Below the pieces are notes generated by a model that saw only the letters and a list, made by a program, of their open reading frames with translations, made no database searches and was not told the DNA's origin. A DNA stretch of 64,000 nt from positions 3,326,004 through 3,390,003 of the forward strand of contig NZ_KE386496.1 of the NCBI RefSeq assembly GCF_000427445.1. The letters run 5' to 3'. The translations under genes were made by a program, and so were the position numbers. Source of the DNA: Methylocapsa acidiphila B2 (GTDB taxonomy: Bacteria > Pseudomonadota > Alphaproteobacteria > Rhizobiales > Beijerinckiaceae). Of this stretch, positions 8,701 to 17,243 are shown piece after piece; the stretch's first letter is position 1, and every line of letters starts with the position of its first letter.

Positions 8701-11700
8701 CTCAGCCGCGGTCGGCCCTCGATCAAGAGCCGCGTCAAACAGGTCGGCGACAATATCGGCGGCCTGCACCTTGTCTGTTGTGTGGTCGGTCGAAAGCGCG
8801 GCCCCCAGCGCAAGCGAGGAATTATTGGTGACTTGGTGAGCATTTCCATCGGCCAGATGCTCGGCGCTTTCGGAGACGGTGACGGCAAGAGCGGCTCGGG
8901 TCAATGCTCCCGAGTTGAGCTGTGACAGCAGATTGGATAGGTCTGATGTGGAGGCCGAGCGACCATAGGCGTTTTGATAGATTTGCTCGATGAAGTCAAT
9001 ATTTGACAGGCTGCCGTATTTCTGCGTGAACTCCGTGGAGGCCATCAAATCGGTAGCCAGTAGCGTGGAATTAAGGACGCCGTTCGTGATATACTTAACT
9101 AAATATTCGGTTTCCTTTGTTGTCATGCTTCGATTCAGAAGGGTGTCATACATGCGTTCGGCAATCGCAATATCGGCATTTTCTGTTGCGAGGCTTATTG
9201 TTGCCGAATAGCTATCTTGAGTATAATAAGTCACTGAGCCATTTGCGCCATCCTGTTCCAATTGATCGCTCACCGCCCAAGTATCGACGTTGTTGGCGTC
9301 AATAGTATGGGATATGAAGTTCAAATTATAAAAGGAGCCGGCTGAATTCGAATTCGAATACGTCCTCGTTGACGACGCATAGCTGCCATTGGCGTCGGCG
9401 ACGATTGTCGTCGCCGTCGGGGCTGTGGTACTCGGCTGGACCGTGATGGTTCGCCCGTCGAAACTCGTCGTGGTCGTGACCGACGAATTCAGCGACCCAT
9501 TGGAATTGTAATAGCTCACGGTGTCAGTCTTGGAGCCATCCGCGGCGACCAAGATCGAATCGCCTCGATCGATCACGCCGTCGCCGTTGCTGTCGACTTG
9601 AATCAATGTCGAAAGACCATTGGCGCTCGTCGTCGTGACGGTCTTGTCTTTCAAGGACCCATCGGCATAGATATCGGTGAGCGTTTCGGTTGAGCTGCCG
9701 TCCGCGTTCAGGACTTTGGCGTCCGTTTGCGTCTCATCAAAGGTCCCATCTCCATTGGCGTCGGTCTGCGCTGTCTTTGTGAGGCCGTTGGCGCTGATCG
9801 ACGTAACTGTCTTGTCCCGCAGCGAGCCATTGCTATTGAGGTCGGAAACCGTCACAACGCGAGAACCGTTCACGTTGATGACCGTATTGCTCGTCTGGGT
9901 CAGATCCACCAGGCCATCGCCGTTGGTATCCATCGCAACGGTCTTCGACAGACCGTTCGTCGAGGTCGTGGTGACGATCTTGTCCTTGAGAGCTCCGCTT
10001 GCAGTCGTATCGGTGATCGTGTCCGTCGTGCTCCCGTCCGAATTTATGACGGTCGTTTCGAAATGATCGAAAACGCCGTCACCATTCGTGTCCCGCTGCA
10101 GCGACTGGGTCCGACCGTCGGCGCTGGTCGTCAGAATGTCATTTTCCAACAGAGCCGCGCCGGACGGATTCAAGATCGTCAATGTCTCGGTTTTGCTTCC
10201 ATCGAGTCCTTGGACGATCTGATCAGTTCTATCGAATGTTCCGTCGCCATTGACATCGAGCTGGATGGTTTTGGACAGGCCGCTGGCGCTCGTCGTAATG
10301 ACCGACTGGTCCAACAAAGCGCCGCTCGAACTACGATCGGCAATCGTCTCCGTCTGCGAACCGTCGGCGTTGAGGGCGGTAACGTCCGTCGCCGTCGCCG
10401 CGATGGAAGCAAGGCCATTCGCCCCGCTCCTTTGCATGGTCTTTGAGAGGCCATTGGCGCTCGTCGTCGTGACGATCCGATCCTTCACGCTGCCGGCTGT
10501 TCCCCCATTGTAATCCGTGAAGGTTTCGGTTCGGCTGCCATCCGCATTGAGGACAGTGAGGTCAGTCTCCGTTTCGTCAATGACGCCGTCGCCATTCGTG
10601 TCGAGTTGGACCATCGTCGACAAACCATTGGCGCTCGTCGTCGTGATCTTCTTGTCCTTCAAGCTTCCATTGGCGTTGAGATCGGAAATCGTATCGACTT
10701 TGCTCCCATTGCTCTGGATCGCAATGACCTCAGTCTGGTCGATCACGCCATCGCCATTCACGTCCCGCGTAACGCTGACGGTTTTTTGATCGGCGCTTGT
10801 CGTCGTGACGGTCTTGTCGCGCAGGGAGCCATTGAAATTCTTGTCCGTCACAGTCTCGACCTGGCTGCCATCCGCGTTCAAAACGGTGGCGTCCGTCGTC
10901 GTCACGTCGATAGTCCCATCGCCGTTCAGGTCGCGAGAGGTCGCAATCGCTCTGCCATCCGCGCTCGTGACGACCGTCTTTGAGTCGCTCAATGACGAAC
11001 CGACATAATCCTTATAGGTTTGCGTGACGCTGCCGTCGGCGTTGAAAACGGAGACATCCGTGGTCGTGAGATCGACGGCGCCGTCCCCGCTCAGATCTTT
11101 TGTCACCGTCGTCGCAAGACCATTGGCGCTCGTCGTCGTGATCGTTTGGTCGCGCTTCGAACCATTCGCGTTCAGATCGGTGACGGTCTCGGTGTGACTG
11201 CCGTCGGCGTTGAGAATCGTCACGTCGGTCGTCGTCAGATTGAACGCGCCGCCGCCATTCGGCTCGGACTGGGTCGTTTTGGAGACGCTATTCGCCGCGG
11301 TCGTCACAGTGATTTTATCCAGAACCGTCCCGTTGGCGGTCGCATCGGTCACGGTCTCGGTGGTGCTGCCGTCAGCATTGAGAACGGTCACATCGGTGGT
11401 CGTGAGATCGAAGGTCTCATCGCCATTCAGATCCGTCTTCCCCGTTTTCGAAAGGCCATTGGCGCTGGTGGTCGTGACGGTCTGGTCGCGCTCCGATCCG
11501 TTGGCGCTCTTGTCCGTAACGGTTTCGGTCTGGCTCCCGTCGGCGTTGAGGACCGTCACATCGGTCGTCGTGAGATCGAAGGTCCCGTCGCCATTGGCGT
11601 CGGTCTGCGTCGTCGTCGACAATCCCGTCGCGCTGGTCGTCGCGACGGTCTGATCGCGTTCGGAGCCATTGGCGTTCTTGTCCGTGACAGTCTCGGTCCG

Positions 11701-14436
11701 GCTTCCGTCGGCGTTGAGGACCGTCACATCGGTCGTCGTGAGATCGAAGGTCCCATCGCCATTGGCGTCGGTCTGCGTCGTTGTCGACAATCCCGTCGCG
11801 CTGGTCGTCGTCACGGTCTGATCGCGCAGCGATCCATCCGGGTTGAGATCCGAGACCGTATCGATCGTGTTGCCATTGAGGGGCTCGACGACGGTCTCCT
11901 TCTGGTCAACCGCGCCATCGCCGTTCAAGTCGCGCGTAGTGGTCACGGTTTTGCGGTCGGCGCTGGTGGTCGTCACCGTCTGGTCCAGCAACGCGCCATT
12001 TGCGCTCTTATCAGCGACGGTCTCGGTCCGGCTGCCGTCGGCGTTCACGACGGTCACGTCCGTGGTCGTGACGTCGAAACTTCCATCGCCGTTTAAATCG
12101 GTCTGCGTCGTCGCCGAGAGGCCGTTGGCGCTCGTCGTGACGACAGTCTTGTTTCGCAGAGATCCATTGCCGTTCTGCGCGCTTGTCGTCTCCGTCGAAC
12201 TGCCGTCCGCATTCTTCACCGTGGTCGAAACCACGGTCAGATCAATGACCCCGTCGCCATTCAAATCAGATTGGACCGTTTTAGTCAGGCCGTCGGCGCT
12301 CGTCGTCGTGATGGTCTTGTCGATCAAGGCGCCGTTCGGGCTGAAATCCGACGCCGTATCGACGCTCGAGCCATTGGCCGCGACAGCGATGGCTTCGACC
12401 CGATCGAAGACGCCGTCGCCATTCGAATCGCTTTGAATCGTGCGCGATCGGCCATCCGCCGCTTTTACCGTAACGGTCTTGTCGCGCAGCGAGCCATTGG
12501 CGTTCGTATCCGTCACGGTCTCGGTGCGGCTGCTGTCGGCGTTCACAACCGTCGCGTCGGTCCTAGTGAAATCAATAACGCCGTCGCCGGTTGCGTCGCT
12601 CTGTGTCGTGGTCGACAATCCATTCGCGCTGATCGTCGTGATCGTCTTGTCGCGAAGCGATCCGTCGGCGTTGCGATCGGTCTGCGTCGTCGTCGTGCTG
12701 CTGTCCGCATTGACGACGATCGACGATGTTTGGGTCAGGTCATAAACGCCGTCGCCATTGGCGTCGATCTGAATCGTCTTGGAGCGCCCGTCCGCGCTCG
12801 TGGTCGTGACGGTTTTATCCTTCAGCGAGCCATTGGCGTTCGCGTCGGTGACGGTTTCGGTCCGGCTATTGTCGGCGTTGACCACTGTGGCGTCGACCGT
12901 GGTCAGATCATAGACGCCGTCGCCGTTGAAATCGGTTTGAACGGTGCGCGTCAGGCCATTGGCGCTCACCGTGGTGAGGCTCTTGTCCCTGGTCGACCCG
13001 TCCGGGTTGAGGTCGGTCAGCGTGACGGATTTGCTGCCGTCCGCGTTTGTGACGTCGACCTCGGTCTGATCGATAAGGCCATCGGCATTGAAATCGCGCT
13101 GGATCGTGACTGTCTTGCCATTGGCGCTCGTCGCCGTGACCGTTCGATCGATGAGGACGCCGGCGCTGGTTGAGTCGGTCAGCGTCTCGATCTTGCTGCC
13201 GTCGGCGTTGACCACGGTCGCGTCGGTTTGCGTCTGATCGCTGATTCCGTCGCCGTTCTGGTCGAAAGTGATGGTCTTGGAGAGACCATTGGCGGACGTG
13301 GTCGAGATCGTCTCATTGGCGAGGCTCCCGTCCGGGTTTAGCGCCTTGTTGTCGATGATCGTCGAGCCGTCGGCATTATGCGTGGTCGTCGATTTGATCG
13401 CATAGCCATTGGAATCATAGGCGAAGGATACGGTGGCCGCCGTACCTGTCGCGCCATTGGTGCGGGTGAAGGTCGTTTCGCCGTCGATCGACGATCCGTC
13501 GGAAAATGTTTGGCTGGTCGAGTCGGCGGTCAGATTGATCGAGGCGACACCGGCCTGCGCCAGGGTCTCCAGCGTTTGCGTGCCATCGGCATTGGTGACA
13601 AGGATCTTGAAAGCGGCGAAATCCGCGTCGCCGGCGTCGAGCTTGCCGTCATGGTTCGTGTCGAACACATCAAGCAGCGCCTGCATGTCGGTCTTGGCGG
13701 TCGGGTCCCAATCGGTGAAGACGACCTGGTTCTGCTGGGTGATCTGGCCGGACCCAGTGAGATCAAGCACGAGCACGCCATTGCCCGCCCCGGCCCAGGC
13801 GGTGCGGTGCTGATAGCCGTCGCCCGCCATGTCGAAGAATGTGTTGGACGAGCTGAGCGGCGTGATCTTCACGCCATTGCCGGCGAGATCGAGTACGATT
13901 GGGCCGTAGTAGCCCCCGCCGCCCCCGCCGCCCCCGCCGTAGCCGCCGCCCCCGCCGTAGCCGCCCGTGTTGTCGGCGTAGGAAGGGTAGTTGAAGTCAT
14001 TGGTGCCGCTGGCCCCGCCGGCCCCGCCGAAATCAATGGAATTGTAGATTTGATCCAATTGCGCGTTCTGCGCGGCAATGTCATTGTTGAAGCTTGCCCA
14101 ATCCACATTGGATTGATCGATGGATGGCGCGATTGAATCAGGCGCCGTCAGGCCAACGGGGGTAAGCTGGTCGGCGGGCGCGGAGGCGGCGGAGCCGCTC
14201 TGTGTGGGCGCCGTCGCGCCGGCGTAAGTCAGATAGCTCCCGCCGACATCGAGCTGCGCCGGCGTCTGCATCCCGTCGCCGCCCGGCGGTGCATAGCCGT
14301 CGATCTGCGTTGGGCCTAAGGTGACAGTACCGGTTGAATCGACACTGGACGGCGCCAGGCCATTGCCGCTCGTCGCCGCCGCGCTCGCCGCCGAAGTTCC
14401 AGCTCCAAACCCCATTCGCCTGCATAAGAGCCTCAT
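5731..14436 (-). CDS. Giant repeat-rich secreted protein, probable type I secretion adhesin
   Basis: One open frame of 2,901 codons. Layout by residue: 1-150 Ala/Ser-rich; 155-185 a glycine-tyrosine run; 186-300 a segment like the N-terminal part of RTX/hemolysin-type proteins (IVLDLAGNGVKITPL, TFFDMAGDGYQHRTAWAG, DTNHDGKLDAGDADF); about 350-1670 roughly 24 units of about 56 residues with a D-x-NGDG calcium-type loop; about 1745-2000 at least three DUF4214-like helical repeats (SNIDFIEQIYQNAYGRS, SDFISQLYVNTLGRP); about 2000-2901 Thr/Ser/Gly beta-repeats (TGSSNAIDVTGAGNTL type). There are no cysteines in the repeats, and the C-terminus ends hydrophobic-acidic-poor (PVSIQNNQPINLAANLH). The preceding HlyB-like transporter suggests type I export without a Sec signal. 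The exact start is uncertain; ATG 14436 or 14415 (MGFGAG) both lie inside the transporter frame. A surface or biofilm role is inference. Confidence 0.8.
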   Translation of the reverse strand: MRLLCRRMGFGAGTSAASAAATSGNGLAPSSVDSTGTVTLGPTQIDGYAPPGGDGMQTPAQLDVGGSYLTYAGATAPTQSGSAASAPADQLTPVGLTAPDSIAPSIDQSNVDWASFNNDIAAQNAQLDQIYNSIDFGGAGGASGTNDFNYPSYADNTGGYGGGGGYGGGGGGGGGYYGPIVLDLAGNGVKITPLSSSNTFFDMAGDGYQHRTAWAGAGNGVLVLDLTGSGQITQQNQVVFTDWDPTAKTDMQALLDVFDTNHDGKLDAGDADFAAFKILVTNADGTQTLETLAQAGVASINLTADSTSQTFSDGSSIDGETTFTRTNGATGTAATVSFAYDSNGYAIKSTTTHNADGSTIIDNKALNPDGSLANETISTTSANGLSKTITFDQNGDGISDQTQTDATVVNADGSKIETLTDSTSAGVLIDRTVTATSANGKTVTIQRDFNADGLIDQTEVDVTNADGSKSVTLTDLNPDGSTRDKSLTTVSANGLTRTVQTDFNGDGVYDLTTVDATVVNADNSRTETVTDANANGSLKDKTVTTTSADGRSKTIQIDANGDGVYDLTQTSSIVVNADSSTTTTQTDRNADGSLRDKTITTISANGLSTTTQSDATGDGVIDFTRTDATVVNADSSRTETVTDTNANGSLRDKTVTVKAADGRSRTIQSDSNGDGVFDRVEAIAVAANGSSVDTASDFSPNGALIDKTITTTSADGLTKTVQSDLNGDGVIDLTVVSTTVKNADGSSTETTSAQNGNGSLRNKTVVTTSANGLSATTQTDLNGDGSFDVTTTDVTVVNADGSRTETVADKSANGALLDQTVTTTSADRKTVTTTRDLNGDGAVDQKETVVEPLNGNTIDTVSDLNPDGSLRDQTVTTTSATGLSTTTQTDANGDGTFDLTTTDVTVLNADGSRTETVTDKNANGSERDQTVATTSATGLSTTTQTDANGDGTFDLTTTDVTVLNADGSQTETVTDKSANGSERDQTVTTTSANGLSKTGKTDLNGDETFDLTTTDVTVLNADGSTTETVTDATANGTVLDKITVTTAANSVSKTTQSEPNGGGAFNLTTTDVTILNADGSHTETVTDLNANGSKRDQTITTTSANGLATTVTKDLSGDGAVDLTTTDVSVFNADGSVTQTYKDYVGSSLSDSKTVVTSADGRAIATSRDLNGDGTIDVTTTDATVLNADGSQVETVTDKNFNGSLRDKTVTTTSADQKTVSVTRDVNGDGVIDQTEVIAIQSNGSKVDTISDLNANGSLKDKKITTTSANGLSTMVQLDTNGDGVIDETETDLTVLNADGSRTETFTDYNGGTAGSVKDRIVTTTSANGLSKTMQRSGANGLASIAATATDVTALNADGSQTETIADRSSSGALLDQSVITTSASGLSKTIQLDVNGDGTFDRTDQIVQGLDGSKTETLTILNPSGAALLENDILTTSADGRTQSLQRDTNGDGVFDHFETTVINSDGSTTDTITDTTASGALKDKIVTTTSTNGLSKTVAMDTNGDGLVDLTQTSNTVINVNGSRVVTVSDLNSNGSLRDKTVTSISANGLTKTAQTDANGDGTFDETQTDAKVLNADGSSTETLTDIYADGSLKDKTVTTTSANGLSTLIQVDSNGDGVIDRGDSILVAADGSKTDTVSYYNSNGSLNSSVTTTTSFDGRTITVQPSTTAPTATTIVADANGSYASSTRTYSNSNSAGSFYNLNFISHTIDANNVDTWAVSDQLEQDGANGSVTYYTQDSYSATISLATENADIAIAERMYDTLLNRSMTTKETEYLVKYITNGVLNSTLLATDLMASTEFTQKYGSLSNIDFIEQIYQNAYGRSASTSDLSNLLSQLNSGALTRAALAVTVSESAEHLADGNAHQVTNNSSLALGAALSTDHTTDKVQAADIVADLFDAALDRGPTAAELTTYTQQLLTGQDTASQIANELITLAEFTTKYGSLSNSDFISQLYVNTLGRPPQAAELQSWLSALNAGTLSRADLVAAFAASPDHLAAGNGHSTSLTLTGTSNTVHASGLALTFATGASGTVTSNSNTVTLTSNTNVAVTGVSDPVTVTEAGNALSIGSATITVASGGGVAVTGSSDTVNASSNATIAVTGNLDTITATGTADAIDVTGGYVTGYWTGYVWVTVDDSDVVNASNASVKIESGSTVKTNGSSDAITLTSNDSATITGSSNAIDVTGAGNTLNVSSAAITVESGAGATITGNNNTITEKANAKVTISGSGDNVDVVGAGASVSFAGGLITIESGASATVAGNGTSITEKSNGGVTATGTSDTLTVTGAGDTASIGSATITVASGGGVAVTGSSDTVNASSNATIAATGNLDTITATGTADAIDVTGGYVTGYWTGYVWVTVDDSDVANASNASIKTESGSTVKINGSSDAITLTSNDSATITGSSNAIDVTGAGNTLNVSSAAITVESGAGATITGNNNTITEKANAKVTISGSGDNVDVVGAGASVSFAGGLITIESGASATVAGNGTSITEKSNGGVTATGTSDTLTVTGAGDTASINSATITVASGGGVAVTGSSDTVNASSNATIAATGNLDTITATGTADAIDVSGGYITGYSTGYYWVTVDDSDIVNASNASIKIESGSTVKTNGSSDAITLTTNDSATITGSSNAIDVKGTGNALSVSNATIVVEVGASVTITGSNDSIKMLGNGMVTATGSGMSADAFGVGNTISIASGSVKDEAGAGVAVNGNSNTISIGSNVASVITSSSNILNVSGVNSLISMSSGSANLAANSSVAIIGSSNVISGAANDAILIRGSSDSVTVAGSGAYVGASGTGDAISISNGLAQIGAGTKATVTGSSNQVLATLNDQLTVTGASNTVAQTGTGNQFALSGANTALISQASQLVNAMASFASPDLAALTLPVSIQNNQPINLAANLH
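6500..8235 (-). repeat. Tandem 675-bp repeat, about 2.6 near-identical copies, inside the giant gene
   Basis: Blocks beginning near 8062, 7387 and 6712 (minus strand) repeat with a period of exactly 675 bp (225 codons) and differ at only a few bases per copy between 6900 and 8240. The last copy decays after about 6600. Each unit holds about a dozen beta-repeat rungs and one aromatic insertion (GYVTGYWTGYVWV or GYITGYSTGYYWV). Such DNA-level identity points to recent unequal recombination or gene conversion. Confidence 0.92.
9420..13380 (-). repeat. Tandem ~168-bp repeats encoding ~56-residue calcium-loop units (about 24)
   Basis: Consensus order per unit: NADGS-x-TETVTD-x-NANGSL-x-DKTVTTTSANGLS, then K/T-T-x-Q-x-D-x-NGDG-x-(F/I/V)-D-x-T-x-TDVTVL. 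I count about 22 full and two partial units. The D-x-NGDG-x-x-D segment resembles EF-hand/thrombospondin type 3-like calcium loops. Unit 12-13 (about 11,240-11,450) has degenerate loops (NGDET, NGGGA). Units are more diverged in DNA than the 675-bp repeats, so this array is older. Confidence 0.9.
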
Positions 14437-16552
14437 GGCTGCCGGCCTCCGCCAATTGGCCGCGCTCCAGCACCAGAATTCGATCTGCGTGGCGCACGGT
14501 CGATAAGCGATGGGCGACGATCAGAACCGTGCGGCCTTTGCAAATTGAGCGCATATTGGCTTGGATGATTTGCTCAGACTCGTAATCGAGCGCCGACGTC
14601 GCCTCGTCGAAAATCAATATGCGCGGATTGGTGACGAGCGCGCGCGCAATCGCGATCCGCTGCCGCTGTCCGCCGGAAAGATTTGCGCCGCGCTCCTCCA
14701 AGATCGTGTCATAACCATGCGGCAGCTCGAGAATGAATTCATGCGCACCTGCGAGCTCGGCGCATCGGATTACATCTTCCAGCGCCAGCGCTGGGTTGGC
14801 GAGCGCTATATTTTCACGGACAGCCCGGTTGAAAAGCATATTTTCCTGCAGGACCACGCCGATTTGGCGGCGCAACCAGGAGGGATCGAGCAGGCCGATG
14901 TCGACCCCATCCACAAGAATGCGGCCGCGCTCCGGCGCATAAAGCCGCTGCAAAAGCTTGGTCAAGGTCGATTTGCCTGAGCCGGACCGGCCGACAATGC
15001 CGACCACTTCGCCGGCCGCAATATCGAGCGAAAGATCGCGCAGGACCTCCTGGCCGCCGGGCTTATAGCGGAAGAGTATGGAGTCAAAAGAGACGCGCCC
15101 TTGGATCGGCGGCAGGTCCAGCTTGGCGGCAGCGGCGTGGTTCTCTGTGGGCGTGTTGATAATGTCGCCGAGACGGTCGATCGACAATTTGAATTGCTGA
15201 AAGTCCTGCCAAAGCTGCGCGAGCCGCAAGACCGGCGCGCTGATCTGCGCGGCGAGCATGTTGAAGGCGACGAGCTCACCGATCGTCATCGTGTTGTCGA
15301 TGACTGCGCGCGCTCCAAACCATAGGATGGCGGCTGTGGCAAGCTTGTTTACGAGCGCCACGAGCTGCGCGCCGCCCGCGCCGAGGGTGACGACTTTCAA
15401 AGACGCGCTGATATAGGCGGCGAGCTGTTGCTCCCAACGCTGCCGCATCTGCGGCTCGACCGCCATGGCTTTCAGCGTTTGCATCCCCGAGAGGCTCTCG
15501 ACCAGCAGCGATTGATTAGCGGCGCCGCGATGAAATTTCTCCTTGACGCGAGCCTGGAGGCCGGGCGTCACCGCGACGGAAATTATCGCGTAACACGGAA
15601 TTGACAGCACAACGATAAGCGTCAGCGACGGGCTGTAATAGAACATGACGGCGAGAAAGATGAATCCGAACAACACATCAATGACAAGGGTAAGCGCCGA
15701 GGAGGTGATGAATTGACGCACATTTTCCAGTTCGCGAACCCGGGCTACGGTCTGACCTGTGGCTCGGTTCTCGAAATAGCTGATTGGCAGCGCGATCAGA
15801 TGCTTGAACAGTAACGAACCGAGGATGGCATCCATGCGGCTCGTCGTATGAGCGAAGGCGTAGGTGCGTAACCAGTTGAGGCTGATATCGCCGATGTTGA
15901 CGACGACGAGGCCGATCACCAGCACTTCCAAAGTGGCAAGACCGCGGTGAACCAGCACCTTGTCGATCACGACCTGAAAAAACAATGGCGCGACAAGCCC
16001 GATCAGTTGAATAAAGACCGATATCAGCAGCACCTCAGCCAGAACGTTCCGAAAGCTTTTGACGACCGGCAAAAACCAGGCAAGGCCGAAGCGCAGGGCG
16101 TCGCCGCCCAATGGCTCGCGCTTGGCTACAAGAATGACATCCCCGGCCCAGGCCTGCTCAAGTTGATCGAGCGACCATTCCGCGGGAGGCTGACCGGCCT
16201 CGGCGACCAGCGCCTTGCCCTCGACTGCGCGCGCGATGACGAAGAACGAACCGTCCTTGGCCGCGGCGATAGCGGGCAATGGTAAGCTTGTAAGGCGGCG
16301 GACGGCCGCTTTCGTCCATCGCGCCTTTAGACCTTCCGAGCGTGCGATCCGGACCAGATCCTCGGCTTTGGCCTTGTCGCCGAAAGAAATATGCTCGTGG
16401 CGCATCCGATTGACGTCGAGACGAGCACCGAGGACGGAAGCGACCAGCCACAGTGATGAAAGTCCGCTATCGGCCTGTTCGTCGTCGGCCAACGGCCAAG
16501 CGTCGGCGGCTTTTTTGCTCCGTGCTGTCACGGAAAAATCCCAAATCAGCAA
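14138..16552 (-). CDS. Type I secretion ABC transporter, HlyB/peptidase-C39-like
   Basis: This inner-membrane exporter has an N-terminal C39-like domain (about residues 25-150) that lacks the catalytic cysteine (DSGLSSLWLVASVLG in place of a Cys motif), as in HlyB. Six membrane segments follow (about 155-440), then an ATPase domain with Walker A GRSGSGKST, signature LSGGQRQRIAIARAL, Walker [13 protein letters not shown] and H-loop IVAHRLSTV. Family similarity ends near codon 710 (SHEALMQANG, about 14,415). The remaining roughly 90 codons overlap the giant gene in another frame and look like a read-through tail rich in Arg. Either the true stop was lost by an indel or deletion, or the overlap is real. 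No HlyD-type fusion protein or TolC gene is visible here. The substrate is probably the giant protein immediately downstream. Confidence 0.88.
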   Translation of the reverse strand: MLIWDFSVTARSKKAADAWPLADDEQADSGLSSLWLVASVLGARLDVNRMRHEHISFGDKAKAEDLVRIARSEGLKARWTKAAVRRLTSLPLPAIAAAKDGSFFVIARAVEGKALVAEAGQPPAEWSLDQLEQAWAGDVILVAKREPLGGDALRFGLAWFLPVVKSFRNVLAEVLLISVFIQLIGLVAPLFFQVVIDKVLVHRGLATLEVLVIGLVVVNIGDISLNWLRTYAFAHTTSRMDAILGSLLFKHLIALPISYFENRATGQTVARVRELENVRQFITSSALTLVIDVLFGFIFLAVMFYYSPSLTLIVVLSIPCYAIISVAVTPGLQARVKEKFHRGAANQSLLVESLSGMQTLKAMAVEPQMRQRWEQQLAAYISASLKVVTLGAGGAQLVALVNKLATAAILWFGARAVIDNTMTIGELVAFNMLAAQISAPVLRLAQLWQDFQQFKLSIDRLGDIINTPTENHAAAAKLDLPPIQGRVSFDSILFRYKPGGQEVLRDLSLDIAAGEVVGIVGRSGSGKSTLTKLLQRLYAPERGRILVDGVDIGLLDPSWLRRQIGVVLQENMLFNRAVRENIALANPALALEDVIRCAELAGAHEFILELPHGYDTILEERGANLSGGQRQRIAIARALVTNPRILIFDEATSALDYESEQIIQANMRSICKGRTVLIVAHRLSTVRHADRILVLERGQLAEAGSHEALMQANGVWSWNFGGERGGDERQWPGAVQCRFNRYCHLRPNADRRLCTAGRRRDADAGAARCRRELSDLRRRDGAHTERLRRLRARRPAYPRWPDGA

Positions 16553-16694
16553 AATTGAAAAGTGCAGTCAATGAAGCTATAAGCTTGCTATATAGCTCAA
16601 TTACACGCGATGCGAAATAGGCTTGATCTTAGCTTTATAAAAAAACTTCAACGCCCAAAGCTGTTGCGGCGTAGGCCACGTCTTAAAAGCCAGG

Positions 16695-16979
16695 TTATTG
16701 ATTCATTTTTGTTTTCAAACTTCGACAGGCGGGCGGACTTGACGGTCCTACGAACAGGATAGAGAACGAAGCAACGTGCCTACATGTCGCTCGCCTCTCC
16801 ATCCGAGTCAACGCCATGATGGCGTCGGTGGAAAACACCTTGCCTGCGTGACCGCGCAGGCGCGCGAAGCGGCTCGGCCGCTGCTTACAATCGACCCTGC
16901 TGCCCGGTTCGACACCAAGCAGATCCCGCACCGGCTTCGGGATCGTGACCGGTCCCTTGCTTGTGACCGTCGCCGCCAT
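16695..16979 (-). pseudogene. AbrB/MazE-type antitoxin, internally deleted
   Basis: The start MAATVTSKGPVTIPKPVRDL followed by LGVEPGSRVD is a classic SpoVT/AbrB-fold antitoxin N-terminus. A typical protein continues with a strand and loop of about 20 residues before PSRFARLRGHAG and TDAIMALTR. Here VDCKQ runs straight into PSRFARLRGHAGK, so that segment is missing. After ALTR the reading runs on into unrelated sequence to 16695. No VapC/PIN toxin gene follows. It is probably an orphaned, broken module. Bases 16553-16694 hold no gene. Confidence 0.6.
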
Positions 16980-17243
16980 CTCGCGCCTGTGATGCTAAAT
17001 CTCAAGATGGCGTTACCGTAGTGCACGGGAAGACGGGCGTCGCCCGAAAAGGGCTCAAATTCGTTGGGACATCGACGACTCCACAAGGCGCCGATTGGTT
17101 GATGCGACCTAATTGCAGTCGGCGGCCTCCCGCTGCGCCCGGTTGGGCGAATGAGTTTTGGTGGATAAGCGGAGGCCGTAGACCTCGACGACGGCGGTCC
17201 AGTGCTAGATTCGCGAAATCTCCTTTCTCGAGGAGGGACGTAG

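Noticed and set aside
9677-13173. Long plus-strand frames opposite the giant gene (up to 358 codons)
   Set aside because: They are complements of the repeat array, made of repeated low-complexity patterns (RRREIEGPVAIGVGL type) with no ribosome-binding sites; they exist because the repeats lack stops in that frame.
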